From positions 93,631 to 157,630 of the forward strand of contig NZ_BCTR01000027.1 in assembly GCF_002091475.1 (NCBI RefSeq): 64,000 nucleotides of DNA, written 5' to 3'. Source of the DNA: Sphingomonas azotifigens NBRC 15497 (GTDB lineage Bacteria; Pseudomonadota; Alphaproteobacteria; Sphingomonadales; Sphingomonadaceae). A program made the translations under genes and the position numbers. The notes beneath the pieces are model-generated. The model did not search any database, was not told the DNA's origin, and worked only from the letters and a program-made list of their open reading frames with translations. Position 1 is the stretch's first letter. The number at the start of each line of letters is the position of its first letter. Below are positions 41,526 to 49,646 of the stretch, in pieces.

Positions 41526-42764
41526 CTACGTCGTATCGGCATTTGCGACATGCGGCGCGCTGAGGCGCGGGGCGGCGACGCCGTCAAACTCCATCTCCAC
41601 TTCACGCCAGGTACGAAAGGTGATGCTTGGCACTTGCTCGGGCGTGAAACCGGGGCGCAGGCGCAGGTTCGGCAGCCTTTCGTAGAGCGTACGGACGGCC
41701 AGTTTCGTCTCGGCGCGTGCCAGTTCCGCGCCAAGGCAGAAATGGATGCCATAGCCGAACGCGAAATGGCGCGCTTCCTTGCTCCAGTCGCGATCGATCA
41801 CGAATTCGTCGGGACGATCATACCGGGCCGGGTCGTGATTGGCGGAAGCGTAGAAGGCGTATACCCGGTCCCCCGCAATAACCCGGTGGCCGCCGATCTC
41901 GGTATCGTGCGTGACGCCCCGCAAATTGCCCTGCACCGGACAATCGAAGCGCAGCCCTTCCTCGACGGCCGAGTCGAGCAGCATCTCCATGTTGTCGAGC
42001 AGGCGCTTCTTTGCGTCGGGATTGGTCTCCAGAAGGAAGATCAGGTTCGAGATGGCGATCGACGTGGTGCCGTTGCCCGCCGCCAGCAGCAGCCGGACCA
42101 TCGCAGCGCCCTGCGTCAGCGTAAGGCGTGCGCCGTCGATTTCCGCGTGTACGATCGAGCTCAAAAGATCATCGCGCGGCTGCGCCAGCCGTTGCGACAA
42201 TTGCGTCCGAGCATAGTCTAGAAAGGCCGTATTGGCGGCGATCGATTCCGGGGACGGCTCGATCTCGTTCGACGCTGCCTCCATGATTTCGGACCAGGCG
42301 ATGAATTGCGCCTGGTCGTGGATCGGAACACCCAGGATCTCGGCAATTACCTGCGCCGGGAGGAGACGGCCGAAATCATAGCGGAGGCGGAAGCGGTTCC
42401 CGCGCCGGGCGATTGCGTCCACCAGGTCGTCCGCGATCTGCTGAATGCGATCCAGCTTCTCGTTCACCCGCGCGACGGAGAAGGCTTTTCCGATCAACTG
42501 GCGGTGCAGCGTATGCTCCGGCGGATCGGCGAACTCCAGCACCTGCTCTTCTTCCGGATAGGCCCCCAAGGGCTGAACCCCGAGTTTGTTCGAGAATGCG
42601 TCGAACCGCCGGCTTACCTCGCGGACGAGGTCGTAGGTGTTGACTCGGTGATAGTCGAAATTCTGCGGGCCTTGCGCTGCGTGAACCGGGCACATCGCGC
42701 GATCCTGCTCGACCAGCTTCCACGGGAAGGGCGATTGATCGGTGAAGGGATCATAGCGCGTCAT
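41526..42764 (-). CDS. Cytochrome P450
   Basis: Bacterial class-I P450 of 412 residues. The I-helix motif AAGNGTT is at about 228-234, ExxR in EEGLR at 269-272, and the heme loop FGYGIHFCLG with Cys343. It would hydroxylate a substrate with electrons from a ferredoxin, which is not encoded in the window. ATG 42764 has AGGAGATCG upstream. Last gene of the long minus-strand operon that starts at 53870; a decayed second P450 lies at 20065-20428. P450s of this length and type in such clusters often attack terpenoid, steroid or alkyl substrates. Confidence 0.94.
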   Translation of the reverse strand: MTRYDPFTDQSPFPWKLVEQDRAMCPVHAAQGPQNFDYHRVNTYDLVREVSRRFDAFSNKLGVQPLGAYPEEEQVLEFADPPEHTLHRQLIGKAFSVARVNEKLDRIQQIADDLVDAIARRGNRFRLRYDFGRLLPAQVIAEILGVPIHDQAQFIAWSEIMEAASNEIEPSPESIAANTAFLDYARTQLSQRLAQPRDDLLSSIVHAEIDGARLTLTQGAAMVRLLLAAGNGTTSIAISNLIFLLETNPDAKKRLLDNMEMLLDSAVEEGLRFDCPVQGNLRGVTHDTEIGGHRVIAGDRVYAFYASANHDPARYDRPDEFVIDRDWSKEARHFAFGYGIHFCLGAELARAETKLAVRTLYERLPNLRLRPGFTPEQVPSITFRTWREVEMEFDGVAAPRLSAPHVANADTT

Positions 42765-42835
42765 CGGACGATCTCCTGCGTTGCTTCCACGGCGATTGCG
42801 AAATCAATCAGTGCACCAAGCCCCTTTCCTGCCGG

Positions 42836-43600
42836 TCAATTCATCCAGCGCCCGCCATTCACGATCAGCGTCTGCCCGGTGACATAGCGTGCTGCATCGC
42901 TTGCGAAGAAGGCGACGGCGTGGGCGATGTCACTCGGCTCGCCCAGCATCCCGAGCGGCGTTTCTTCGATTGCCTTGTGCACGAACGCTGCGGGAAGCAG
43001 CTCCATTGCCCGCGTGCGAATATAGCCGGGCGCAATAGCGTTCACGGTAATCCGGTTCCCCGCCAATTCGCGCGACAAGGAGCGGGTGAATCCGATCAGG
43101 CCGGCCTTTGCCGCCGCATATGCGGCCGATGATTTGCTGCCGACAAAGGCCGAGTCGGAGGAGATGTTGATGATCCTCCCGGTATTTCTACTGCGCATCG
43201 CCGGAACGGCCTCGCGCGATGCGTCCATCGCCGTGTGGAGGCAGATGCGCAGTAGAAAATCTGCGGTCTCTGCACGCGCCTCCCAGAAGGGGGCGGCGCG
43301 TTCCCGCGCACTCTGGCCGACATTGTTGACCAAGATATCCGCAGGTCCGAGCGTTGACGCGATGGTCGCGAACGCGCCAGCGATGGCGGCCCGATCGAGC
43401 ATGTCGGTCTCCAGTGGAAGCGCGCGTCGTCCGAGCGTCTCGATTTCTTGAGCGACCGATCGCACTGCCGGCCCATCCAGATCGAGCAAGGCGATATCGG
43501 CGCCGTCCGCGGCGAGCCGCAGGGCGATCGCACGACCGATCCCCTGCGCCGCGCCGGTCACCACGGCAATCTTGCCCGCGCTCGCCGACATGTCTGCCAC
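42836..43600 (-). CDS. Short-chain dehydrogenase/reductase
   Basis: Classical SDR, about 254 residues: TGAAQGIGRAIALRL, NNVGQ, SSDSAFVGSKSSAAYAAAK with the catalytic Ser, Tyr and Lys, and FFASDAARYVTGQTLIVNGG. Likely a hydroxyacyl-CoA or alcohol dehydrogenase. GTG 43600 (GGAAG upstream) and ATG 43591 are both possible starts. It begins 4-13 bp after the upstream crotonase ends, so it belongs to the eleven-gene operon. Confidence 0.92.
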   Translation of the reverse strand: MADMSASAGKIAVVTGAAQGIGRAIALRLAADGADIALLDLDGPAVRSVAQEIETLGRRALPLETDMLDRAAIAGAFATIASTLGPADILVNNVGQSARERAAPFWEARAETADFLLRICLHTAMDASREAVPAMRSRNTGRIINISSDSAFVGSKSSAAYAAAKAGLIGFTRSLSRELAGNRITVNAIAPGYIRTRAMELLPAAFVHKAIEETPLGMLGEPSDIAHAVAFFASDAARYVTGQTLIVNGGRWMN

Positions 43601-43603
43601 GCC

Positions 43604-44401
43604 TCACTTCCGGCTGAAATCGGGCTTCCGCTTTTCGACAAAGGCGTGGACCGCTTCCCGATGGTCCGGGAGCTGGCTCGAAATGCTTTCCAGCGCGAAG
43701 CCCGCGTCGACCGAGCTGGCGAGCGCCTGGCGCAGCGGGATGTTGAGGATCGATTTGGAGAAGCGGACGGCAACCGAGGAGTTGCTTTTCAGCCTGCCGA
43801 TGATCCGCGCGACCTCGGCGTCCAGCCCGTCCTGCGGCACGACCTTGGCGATCAGCCCGATTTCCTTCGCCTCGGTGGCGGAAATCAGATCGCCCGTCAT
43901 CAGGAAATATTTCGCGTTCGCCGAACCCGAATTATGCGGCCAGAACACGGCCCCGCCGTCGCCGGCGGCGAGGCCGACGCGCACATGCGGATCGCCGAAG
44001 CGCGCGCCATCGCTGGCGACGACGATGTCGGCGCAAAGGGCGAGGGTGCAACCCATGCCGACGGCGTCCCCGTTCACCTTGGCGATGATCGGCTTCTCGG
44101 TGTCGAGCATCAGCTGCATGAAGCGCTTGCCGTTGCGGTAGCCGGCAAGGAAGTTGTCGATCCCGTCGAGATTCTTCTTCATGCCCTCAAGGTCGCCGCC
44201 GGCGGAGAACGCACGGCCCTCGCCGGTCAGGACGATGATCTCGACGCGCTTGTCGCGATCGGCCTCGAAGAAGATCCGCGGCAGTTCGTCGTCCATCACG
44301 GTGGAAATCGCATTCATCTGCGCCGGGTTGTTGAGCGTTACCGTGAGCACGCCATCTGCGAGTTCGAACTTGAACAAGTCGGGGTAGGTCGAAAAATCCA
44401 T
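43604..44401 (-). CDS. Crotonase-family protein with altered active site
   Basis: Crotonase of 265 residues with oxyanion segment RAFSAGGDLEGM (about 63-74). The hydratase glutamates are Thr119 (GMGCTLALCAD) and His139 (GDPHVRVGLAAGDGGAVFWP). DPHV followed by GL.AGDGGA is a recognisable subgroup of crotonases whose reaction is uncertain; a His at this place could serve as the general base. Fourth gene from the end of the eleven-gene operon (ECH 44458 upstream, SDR downstream). Confidence 0.87.
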   Translation of the reverse strand: MDFSTYPDLFKFELADGVLTVTLNNPAQMNAISTVMDDELPRIFFEADRDKRVEIIVLTGEGRAFSAGGDLEGMKKNLDGIDNFLAGYRNGKRFMQLMLDTEKPIIAKVNGDAVGMGCTLALCADIVVASDGARFGDPHVRVGLAAGDGGAVFWPHNSGSANAKYFLMTGDLISATEAKEIGLIAKVVPQDGLDAEVARIIGRLKSNSSVAVRFSKSILNIPLRQALASSVDAGFALESISSQLPDHREAVHAFVEKRKPDFSRK

Positions 44402-44457
44402 GGTCTGAGCCTTTCAGTCTCGAACTTTTACGGAAGGAAGCCTTGGTTTCGGCTATC

Positions 44458-45228
44458 CTAGGCACCGATGAACTTGGGCTTGCGCTTCTCCTTGAAAGCG
44501 GCAGTCCCTTCTCGGAAATCCTCCGATCGCACGAGGAGCGGCTGCATCAGTACCTCTGCCGCCAGCGCCTCCTCGTACGTCTGATTTTCGGCTGCGGTGA
44601 ACTGGCGTTTCGACATGCGAAGCGAGAGGGTGGGCGCGCTTGCCAGTTCCGCTGCGAGCCGCTGCGCGCGCGCGACGACGTCCTCTGCCGGCGCGAGTTC
44701 GCTGACCAAGCCCAGCGTGGCAGCTTGCTCGCCGGTGACCATCTGGCCCGAATAGACCAGAGCCTTGGCGCGGATCGGTCCGAGATTTTGCGACAGGAGA
44801 TGCACCGCGCCGCCATCGGGGGCGAGCCCGATTTGGCGGAAGGCGAACTGAAAGCGCGCGTCCGGCGCGGCGATCACATAATCGCATGCGAGTGCCAGCG
44901 ACCAGCCGACGCCGACGCAAACGCCCCGTATCGCTGCGATCACGGGAATGTCGGTGCGGACGACACTCCGAACCATGCGGTGCAATATCTCGACCCGCGC
45001 CATCGACTCGGCAATGTTGGCGCCGCCCATTTCGCGCACATCCGCGCCTGCGCAGAAGTCGCTGCCGGCGCCGGCGAGAACGACGGCGCGGAGGGAGGAG
45101 TCCGCCTTGATCTGTTCGAACGCGCGGGCCAGGTCGATCCGCATGCCGAGATCGAGTGCATTCTTCTTCGCCGGGCGATCGATGGTCACCGTGACTACCG
45201 AGCCGTCGTTCTGCGAGCGGATGGACAT
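44458..45228 (-). CDS. PaaG-like crotonase (probable enoyl-CoA isomerase)
   Basis: Crotonase of 256 residues with oxyanion segment SDFCAGADVREM (about 56-67). The hydratase glutamates are Ser110 (GVGWSLALACD) and Phe130 (FQFAFRQIGLAPDGGAV), the PaaG-like pattern. ATG 45228 is used: GAGGAAG lies 6 nt upstream, within the end of the thiolase gene. Isomerisation or ring rearrangement is more likely than hydration. Member of the eleven-gene operon. Confidence 0.88.
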   Translation of the reverse strand: MSIRSQNDGSVVTVTIDRPAKKNALDLGMRIDLARAFEQIKADSSLRAVVLAGAGSDFCAGADVREMGGANIAESMARVEILHRMVRSVVRTDIPVIAAIRGVCVGVGWSLALACDYVIAAPDARFQFAFRQIGLAPDGGAVHLLSQNLGPIRAKALVYSGQMVTGEQAATLGLVSELAPAEDVVARAQRLAAELASAPTLSLRMSKRQFTAAENQTYEEALAAEVLMQPLLVRSEDFREGTAAFKEKRKPKFIGA

Positions 45229-45239
45229 CGGCGGCTTCC

Positions 45240-46397
45240 TCAGATCGTTTCGGGCAGGCCGAGGATGCACGTCGCCTGGCTGGACAGCGTGCCTCCGTTG
45301 CCGTGTGCGAGGGCGAGGCGGGCATTTCGGACCTGGCGTTCGCCGGCTTCTCCGCGCAGCTGGCGAACCGACTCCACCAGCGTGAAGAGGCCGTACATGC
45401 CGGGATGGCAGAACGACAGGCCGCCGCCATTGGTGTTGACCGGCAACGATCCGCCGGGACGGATCGCCCCGCTCTCCACGAACCGGCCGCCTTCGCCTTT
45501 CGGACAGAAGCCGAGATCTTCGAGGAACAGGATCGTGTTGATCGCGAAGGCGTCATAGAGATTGGCGACGTCGATGTCCGCAGGCGTCACGCCCGCTTGC
45601 GCGAAAGCGCGGGCACCGGATTCGCTGGCGGCGGTGACGGTCAGATCGGCCAGCTGGGCGATTTCGCTGTGCCAGGTCGCCGATGCCGTGCCGAGCAGGG
45701 CGATCGGCGTCTTTGCGAGGTCCTTCGCCCGGTCCGCGCGGGTCAGCACCACGGCTGCACCGCCATCGGTGACGAGGCAGCATTCCGCGACGTGGAGCGG
45801 ATCGGCGACCATCCGTGTCGCCAGCACGTCCTCGATCGAAAGGGGACCGCGTCGAAATGCTTCCGGATTCAGGTTGGCCCATTGCCGGGCGGCGACCGCA
45901 ACCGATGCCAGTTGCTCCGGGGTGGTGCCATATTCAAACATGTGGCGCGATGCTGCGAGGGCATAGGAGGCGGCCGGGTTGTTCGGGCGATAGGGATGCT
46001 CGAAGGGCGAGGGGGCCTGGGCGCTGACCAGCTTCCCCGCGCCGGTCCTCTGATTGGACCCGTAACAGATCAGCGCATAATCGATCAGTCCAGCATCGAG
46101 CGCGAGCATCGCCCATTCGGCATGGCCCAGAAAGGCCGAGCCGCCCGTCCGGCTGTTGTTCGTCATCTTCGGGCGGATGCCGTAATATTCGGCGATGGTC
46201 AGCCCGGAGAGGAAATCGTTCGGCAGGCAGATGAACAGCCCGTCGATATCGGCAAGCTGCAAACCGGCATCCGCGACGGCGAGCCGCCCCGCTTCCGCAG
46301 CGATTTCGAGCGCGGAATAGCCCGGTGCTTCGCCGCAGCCGAAGGTCGCGGTCCCGACAAAGGCGGTCTTGCCGCGCAGGTTCCTCGCCGCGTTCAT
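45240..46397 (-). CDS. Cysteine-less thiolase-like protein (SCP-x/Ltp type), second copy
   Basis: Thiolase-fold protein of 385 residues. The nucleophile region reads NNSRTGGSAFLGHAE with no cysteine. C-terminal motifs LPVNTNGGGLSFCHPGMYG and HGNGG replace the usual GHP and CxGG, though a His-Pro is kept. This marks a DUF35-associated aldolase-type rather than a true thiolase. ATG 46397 has GGAGAG upstream and overlaps the stop of the DUF35 gene (ATGA). With MaoC and the acyl-CoA dehydrogenases this recalls the retro-aldol step of steroid side-chain removal. Confidence 0.88.
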   Translation of the reverse strand: MNAARNLRGKTAFVGTATFGCGEAPGYSALEIAAEAGRLAVADAGLQLADIDGLFICLPNDFLSGLTIAEYYGIRPKMTNNSRTGGSAFLGHAEWAMLALDAGLIDYALICYGSNQRTGAGKLVSAQAPSPFEHPYRPNNPAASYALAASRHMFEYGTTPEQLASVAVAARQWANLNPEAFRRGPLSIEDVLATRMVADPLHVAECCLVTDGGAAVVLTRADRAKDLAKTPIALLGTASATWHSEIAQLADLTVTAASESGARAFAQAGVTPADIDVANLYDAFAINTILFLEDLGFCPKGEGGRFVESGAIRPGGSLPVNTNGGGLSFCHPGMYGLFTLVESVRQLRGEAGERQVRNARLALAHGNGGTLSSQATCILGLPETI

Positions 46398-46771
46398 GTC
46401 CGGCTCTCCGGCTCGAACACCAGGATGGGCGCGTCGTCCGGGCCGTTCGCGATTTTGGCGCGCACGCGCATGCCGATCGCGACATCCTCTGGGGCAATCC
46501 CCTCGACATGCGTCATCATCCGCGGCCCTTCGTCTAGTTCGACGATCGCGATGTTGATGTTCGGGATCGGGGGCTTCATGCGCTTTACGGTCGTGGCGTA
46601 GACCGTGCCCATGCCGCTGGGCACAACCCATTCCAGATCGGTGGCGCCTGTGCGCGGCGCGATCGTCCGGGGGTAGAACACCCATTCGCCGGTGCTCGGC
46701 GACCGCTGGATCTTGAAGTGTCCTTCGGCGAGGTAGCGGAAATAGGTTGCGGCCGGTGGTGACGGGGTCAC
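46394..46771 (-). CDS. DUF35 OB-fold protein without zinc cysteines
   Basis: 125-residue DUF35-type protein. The OB-fold part is clear (GMGTVYATTVKRMKPPIPNINIAIVELDEGPRMMTHV, shortened; AIGMRVRAKI), but the ribbon region (HFKIQRSPSTGEWVFYPRT) has no cysteine, unlike the first copy at 5212-5664. GTG 46771 is the start, with GGAGAG 5 nt upstream. It overlaps the thiolase-like gene by 4 bp, so it is the likely partner subunit. Loss of the zinc site implies a purely structural or acyl-CoA-binding role. Confidence 0.83.
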   Translation of the reverse strand: MTPSPPAATYFRYLAEGHFKIQRSPSTGEWVFYPRTIAPRTGATDLEWVVPSGMGTVYATTVKRMKPPIPNINIAIVELDEGPRMMTHVEGIAPEDVAIGMRVRAKIANGPDDAPILVFEPESRT

Positions 46772-46802
46772 GTTGGCTCTCCATTGTTGCGAAGGGCGGC
46801 GA

Positions 46803-47663
46803 TCACGCGAAAACGGCCCTGCCGCGATCCAGCACCAGCTTGTCGCGTTCGACGGCCGTGCACCGGAAGACGAACGCGTCGTCCAGATTCCAGATATCGG
46901 TGCGCACGGTTTCGCCGGGAAAAAGCGGCGCGGAGAAGCGACAGCGCAGATCGCGCAGTGCCGCCGCATCTCCTGCGCGGCACCCGGCAATCAGCGCGTA
47001 GGCGGCAATGCCCATGGTCGCCAGACCGTGCAGAATCGGGCGCTCGAAACCGGCCGCTCTGGCGACATCAGGATCGGCATGCAGCGGATTGAGGTCCGAC
47101 GACAGGCGATAGATCAGCGCCGACTGCGGAAGGGTCGGCCGGAGGATCGACAGATCTGGCGGGTGATCGGGGATCACGCTTTCCGGCTGCGGCTTGCCCA
47201 TCGACGGGCCGCCGAACCCGCCATCGGCACGACAGAAGATCGACATGACTTGCGTCGATTGCAGCGCGCCGCTGGCTTGGTCGATGAGATCTCGGCGCAC
47301 GCGCAAAATGGCGCCGCGGCCCTCGCCCTTGTCGATGACTTCATCGACCGAGTTGCGCGCAATCACGACTCCTTCCGGCGGAAGGGGGGTGTGAATTGTC
47401 AACGACTGCTCGCCGTGCAGGACGCTGCGCAGATCGATGCCTATTTCGGGTCGATCGTACCAGAAGCCGGGGTGCCCCAGCACGACGGCCATGGTCGGCA
47501 TCGCCTGAAGCCGCTGCTCGAAGACGAACGCGAGTTCCGCGGGATCGAGCGGGTCGGTGCCGATGCCCAGTCCCAGCGCATACAGGATCGTATCGCGCCA
47601 GCTATAGCTGCGGACAAGGTCAGGAAACGCCTGCCGCATCAGGGCATCATAATTGATTGCCAT
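46803..47663 (-). CDS. MaoC-type (R)-specific enoyl-CoA hydratase
   Basis: Double-hotdog hydratase of 286 residues. The hydratase-2 motif is present as YRLSSDLNPLHADPDVARAAG, with the catalytic Asp/His pair, then ILHGLATMGIAAYAL. It would hydrate an enoyl-CoA to the (R)-3-hydroxyacyl-CoA, a stereochemistry opposite to the crotonases, and could be the partner for the DUF35/thiolase-like pair that follows. ATG 47663 is favoured (AGGAG six bases upstream); its A overlaps the stop of the Fe-dehydrogenase gene. Confidence 0.92.
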   Translation of the reverse strand: MAINYDALMRQAFPDLVRSYSWRDTILYALGLGIGTDPLDPAELAFVFEQRLQAMPTMAVVLGHPGFWYDRPEIGIDLRSVLHGEQSLTIHTPLPPEGVVIARNSVDEVIDKGEGRGAILRVRRDLIDQASGALQSTQVMSIFCRADGGFGGPSMGKPQPESVIPDHPPDLSILRPTLPQSALIYRLSSDLNPLHADPDVARAAGFERPILHGLATMGIAAYALIAGCRAGDAAALRDLRCRFSAPLFPGETVRTDIWNLDDAFVFRCTAVERDKLVLDRGRAVFA

Positions 47664-48829
47664 CATCCACTCCTGGCACCAGGCGTAGGGCAGACGCGAG
47701 GAGGCGTCCAACCGGCACCGTGCGAAATTACGTATGTGACGCCGGATTCCGGGGCGCGCGGCGCGCGTGCCGGCAGGGTCTCGACGAAGCGAATGGCCGC
47801 CGCAATGTCTCCTTGCGTGAGGTGGCGGTCCGTCGCCCGGACATGGGGGCTGGACAGAATGACCGCCGCCGTCGTTTCGATCAGTTCCGGCGTCACGGCA
47901 CGCACGCCGAGGTCCGCGAGCGAAACAGGCAAGCCGATACGGGTGAGGAATGCCGCCATCTCGACAAGCGTGGCGTTCGGGCGGCGTTCCACAACAAGCT
48001 GCACCAGAACGCCGTACGCGACATGTTCGCCGTGCAGCCGTTCCTTGGCGCCGTCCAGGCGCAGGAGCCCCCGGGTTACCGAATGCGCGATGGACAGGCC
48101 GCCATTTTCAAAACCCAGCGCGCTCAAAAGGATGCAAGCCTCGATCGTGGCCTCCAATGCCTCGCTGTGCTCCCCGCGAGCCACCGACGCCAACGCAGCC
48201 TCGGCATGCGTTCGAAGCAGGCGGTAGGCGGCATCGGCGATGGCAAGAGCGGCGTGCGTCGCGGTCGTGCCCTGCTTGGTACGCGTCGCTGTTCGCGCGC
48301 ATGCCTGCGCCTCGAAGGTCTTGGCGATGGCGTCGCCGATACCTGCCCTGAGAAAATGCGGGGGCGCACGCGCAATGATCGCGCTGTCGACGATCACGGC
48401 GACGGGGTTGCTCGGCAGCTGGTCCACGCGCACGAGCTGATGCGTGTCGTCGTATATCGCGATGCCGCGACTGGCGGGTCCGTCGTTGGAGGCGATCGTC
48501 GGCACCGAGAGGAAAGGCGAGCCGATCCGCAGGGCAACGCCCTTTGCGGCATCGAGCGCCTTACCTCCGCCGACGCCGATAATGACATCGGATCCCGCCA
48601 TTTCCTGGGACAGAAACGCGATGTTGCCATCGGTAACTTCCCCCGCGAACGCCACGTCGCGTGGCGGGACCGCGAAGCTGGCCCGGATCGCGTCCCCGAC
48701 AAGCGGTCGCACCCGTGCATCGATGATGAGGCCGGGTTTGCGACCATGACGGGCCGCGACTGCCCCGACATGCGCCAATGCGCCCACTCCCTGCAGATAG
48801 AAGGGCGTTGCGGCGAAGATCCGTATCAC
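47663..48829 (-). CDS. Iron-containing (GldA-like) alcohol dehydrogenase
   Basis: Group III metal-dependent dehydrogenase of about 388 residues. NAD motif GVGGGKALDAAKGVA and PTIASNDGPASRG are typical of glycerol-dehydrogenase relatives. Metal ligands are the Asp in FLRAGIGDAIAKTFEA and the His in GLSIAHSVTRG and LHGEHVAYG. The true substrate is open. The start is uncertain: GTG 48829 (VIRIFAATPFYL) fits the family, and TTG 48859 just after the preceding crotonase is possible. Neither has a good ribosome site, so coupling to the upstream gene is likely. Confidence 0.88.
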   Translation of the reverse strand: MIRIFAATPFYLQGVGALAHVGAVAARHGRKPGLIIDARVRPLVGDAIRASFAVPPRDVAFAGEVTDGNIAFLSQEMAGSDVIIGVGGGKALDAAKGVALRIGSPFLSVPTIASNDGPASRGIAIYDDTHQLVRVDQLPSNPVAVIVDSAIIARAPPHFLRAGIGDAIAKTFEAQACARTATRTKQGTTATHAALAIADAAYRLLRTHAEAALASVARGEHSEALEATIEACILLSALGFENGGLSIAHSVTRGLLRLDGAKERLHGEHVAYGVLVQLVVERRPNATLVEMAAFLTRIGLPVSLADLGVRAVTPELIETTAAVILSSPHVRATDRHLTQGDIAAAIRFVETLPARAPRAPESGVTYVISHGAGWTPPRVCPTPGARSG

Positions 48830-48863
48830 GGGCGCGGACCGGATTGGGGTTGCCGGCAAGGCA

Positions 48864-49646
48864 TCAACGCCCTGTGAACCCTGCCGCGCGCTTCTCGGTG
48901 AAGGCGGCCAGGCCTTCGGCATGATCCTGCGTCATGCTCAACATCGGCTGTTGCTGCCGTTCGAGCGCAAGGGCGTCACTCAGGGGTCCCGGGCCCTGCA
49001 CAAAGGCCGACTTCATCGCTGCGATCGCCAGCGGCGCGACGCCGCGATAGGCGGCGGCCTTCGCCAACGCTGCTTCGAGCGTGGTGCCGGGGGGAACGAG
49101 TTGGTCGATCAGGCCGATCGCGAGCGCCTCCGGACCCTTGACCGGCCGCCCGGTGAACATGAGGTCGCGGGCAAGGGTTCGGCCGATGCGCTGCGGGAGC
49201 GACCAGATCAGGCCACAGTCCGCCGTGAGCCCTATCTTGCCGAAAGCGGCCCCGAACCGAACGTCTTCGCCGGCGATGACGAAGTCGGTCGCGGCGGCGA
49301 TGGACAAGCCCGCCCCGAAGGCGGCACCTTCGACGGCGGCGATGACGGGCTTCGGTCCACCGGCAATCAGCTCGATGAGGCGATGCAGCGGCGTCAACCG
49401 TCGTCGCGAGCGGGCCGGGTCCGGACCGCCGGGGACGATGAGCTGTCGAATGTCTGCGCCCGCGGTGAAATTGCCGCCCGCCCCGGCGAGCACGATGGTG
49501 CGGACGGCGTCGTCGAACGCTGCGGTTTCGAACGCCTCCAGCAATGCCGCGCGCATCGCGTCCGACAGCGGATTCAGCCGGGTCGGGTCGTTCATCGTGA
49601 GGACGGCGACATCCTCGCGGGTCTCGCGTAGCACTAGATCAGTCAT
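48864..49646 (-). CDS. PaaG-like crotonase (probable enoyl-CoA isomerase)
   Basis: Crotonase of 260 residues with oxyanion segment GNFTAGADIRQL (about 58-69). The hydratase glutamates are Ser115 (GAGLSIAAATD) and Phe135 (GAAFGKIGLTADCGLIWSLP), a clear PaaG-like pattern. Enoyl-CoA isomerase activity is the best guess. Its ATG overlaps the stop of the acyl-CoA synthetase (ATGA). Third gene of the eleven-gene operon. Confidence 0.9.
   Translation of the reverse strand: MTDLVLRETREDVAVLTMNDPTRLNPLSDAMRAALLEAFETAAFDDAVRTIVLAGAGGNFTAGADIRQLIVPGGPDPARSRRRLTPLHRLIELIAGGPKPVIAAVEGAAFGAGLSIAAATDFVIAGEDVRFGAAFGKIGLTADCGLIWSLPQRIGRTLARDLMFTGRPVKGPEALAIGLIDQLVPPGTTLEAALAKAAAYRGVAPLAIAAMKSAFVQGPGPLSDALALERQQQPMLSMTQDHAEGLAAFTEKRAAGFTGR

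Noticed and set aside
42794..42810. Inverted repeat GATTG/CAATC upstream of the P450 gene as another operator
   Set aside because: Spacing and centre differ from the twelve-copy pattern, and the gene is inside an operon; probably chance.
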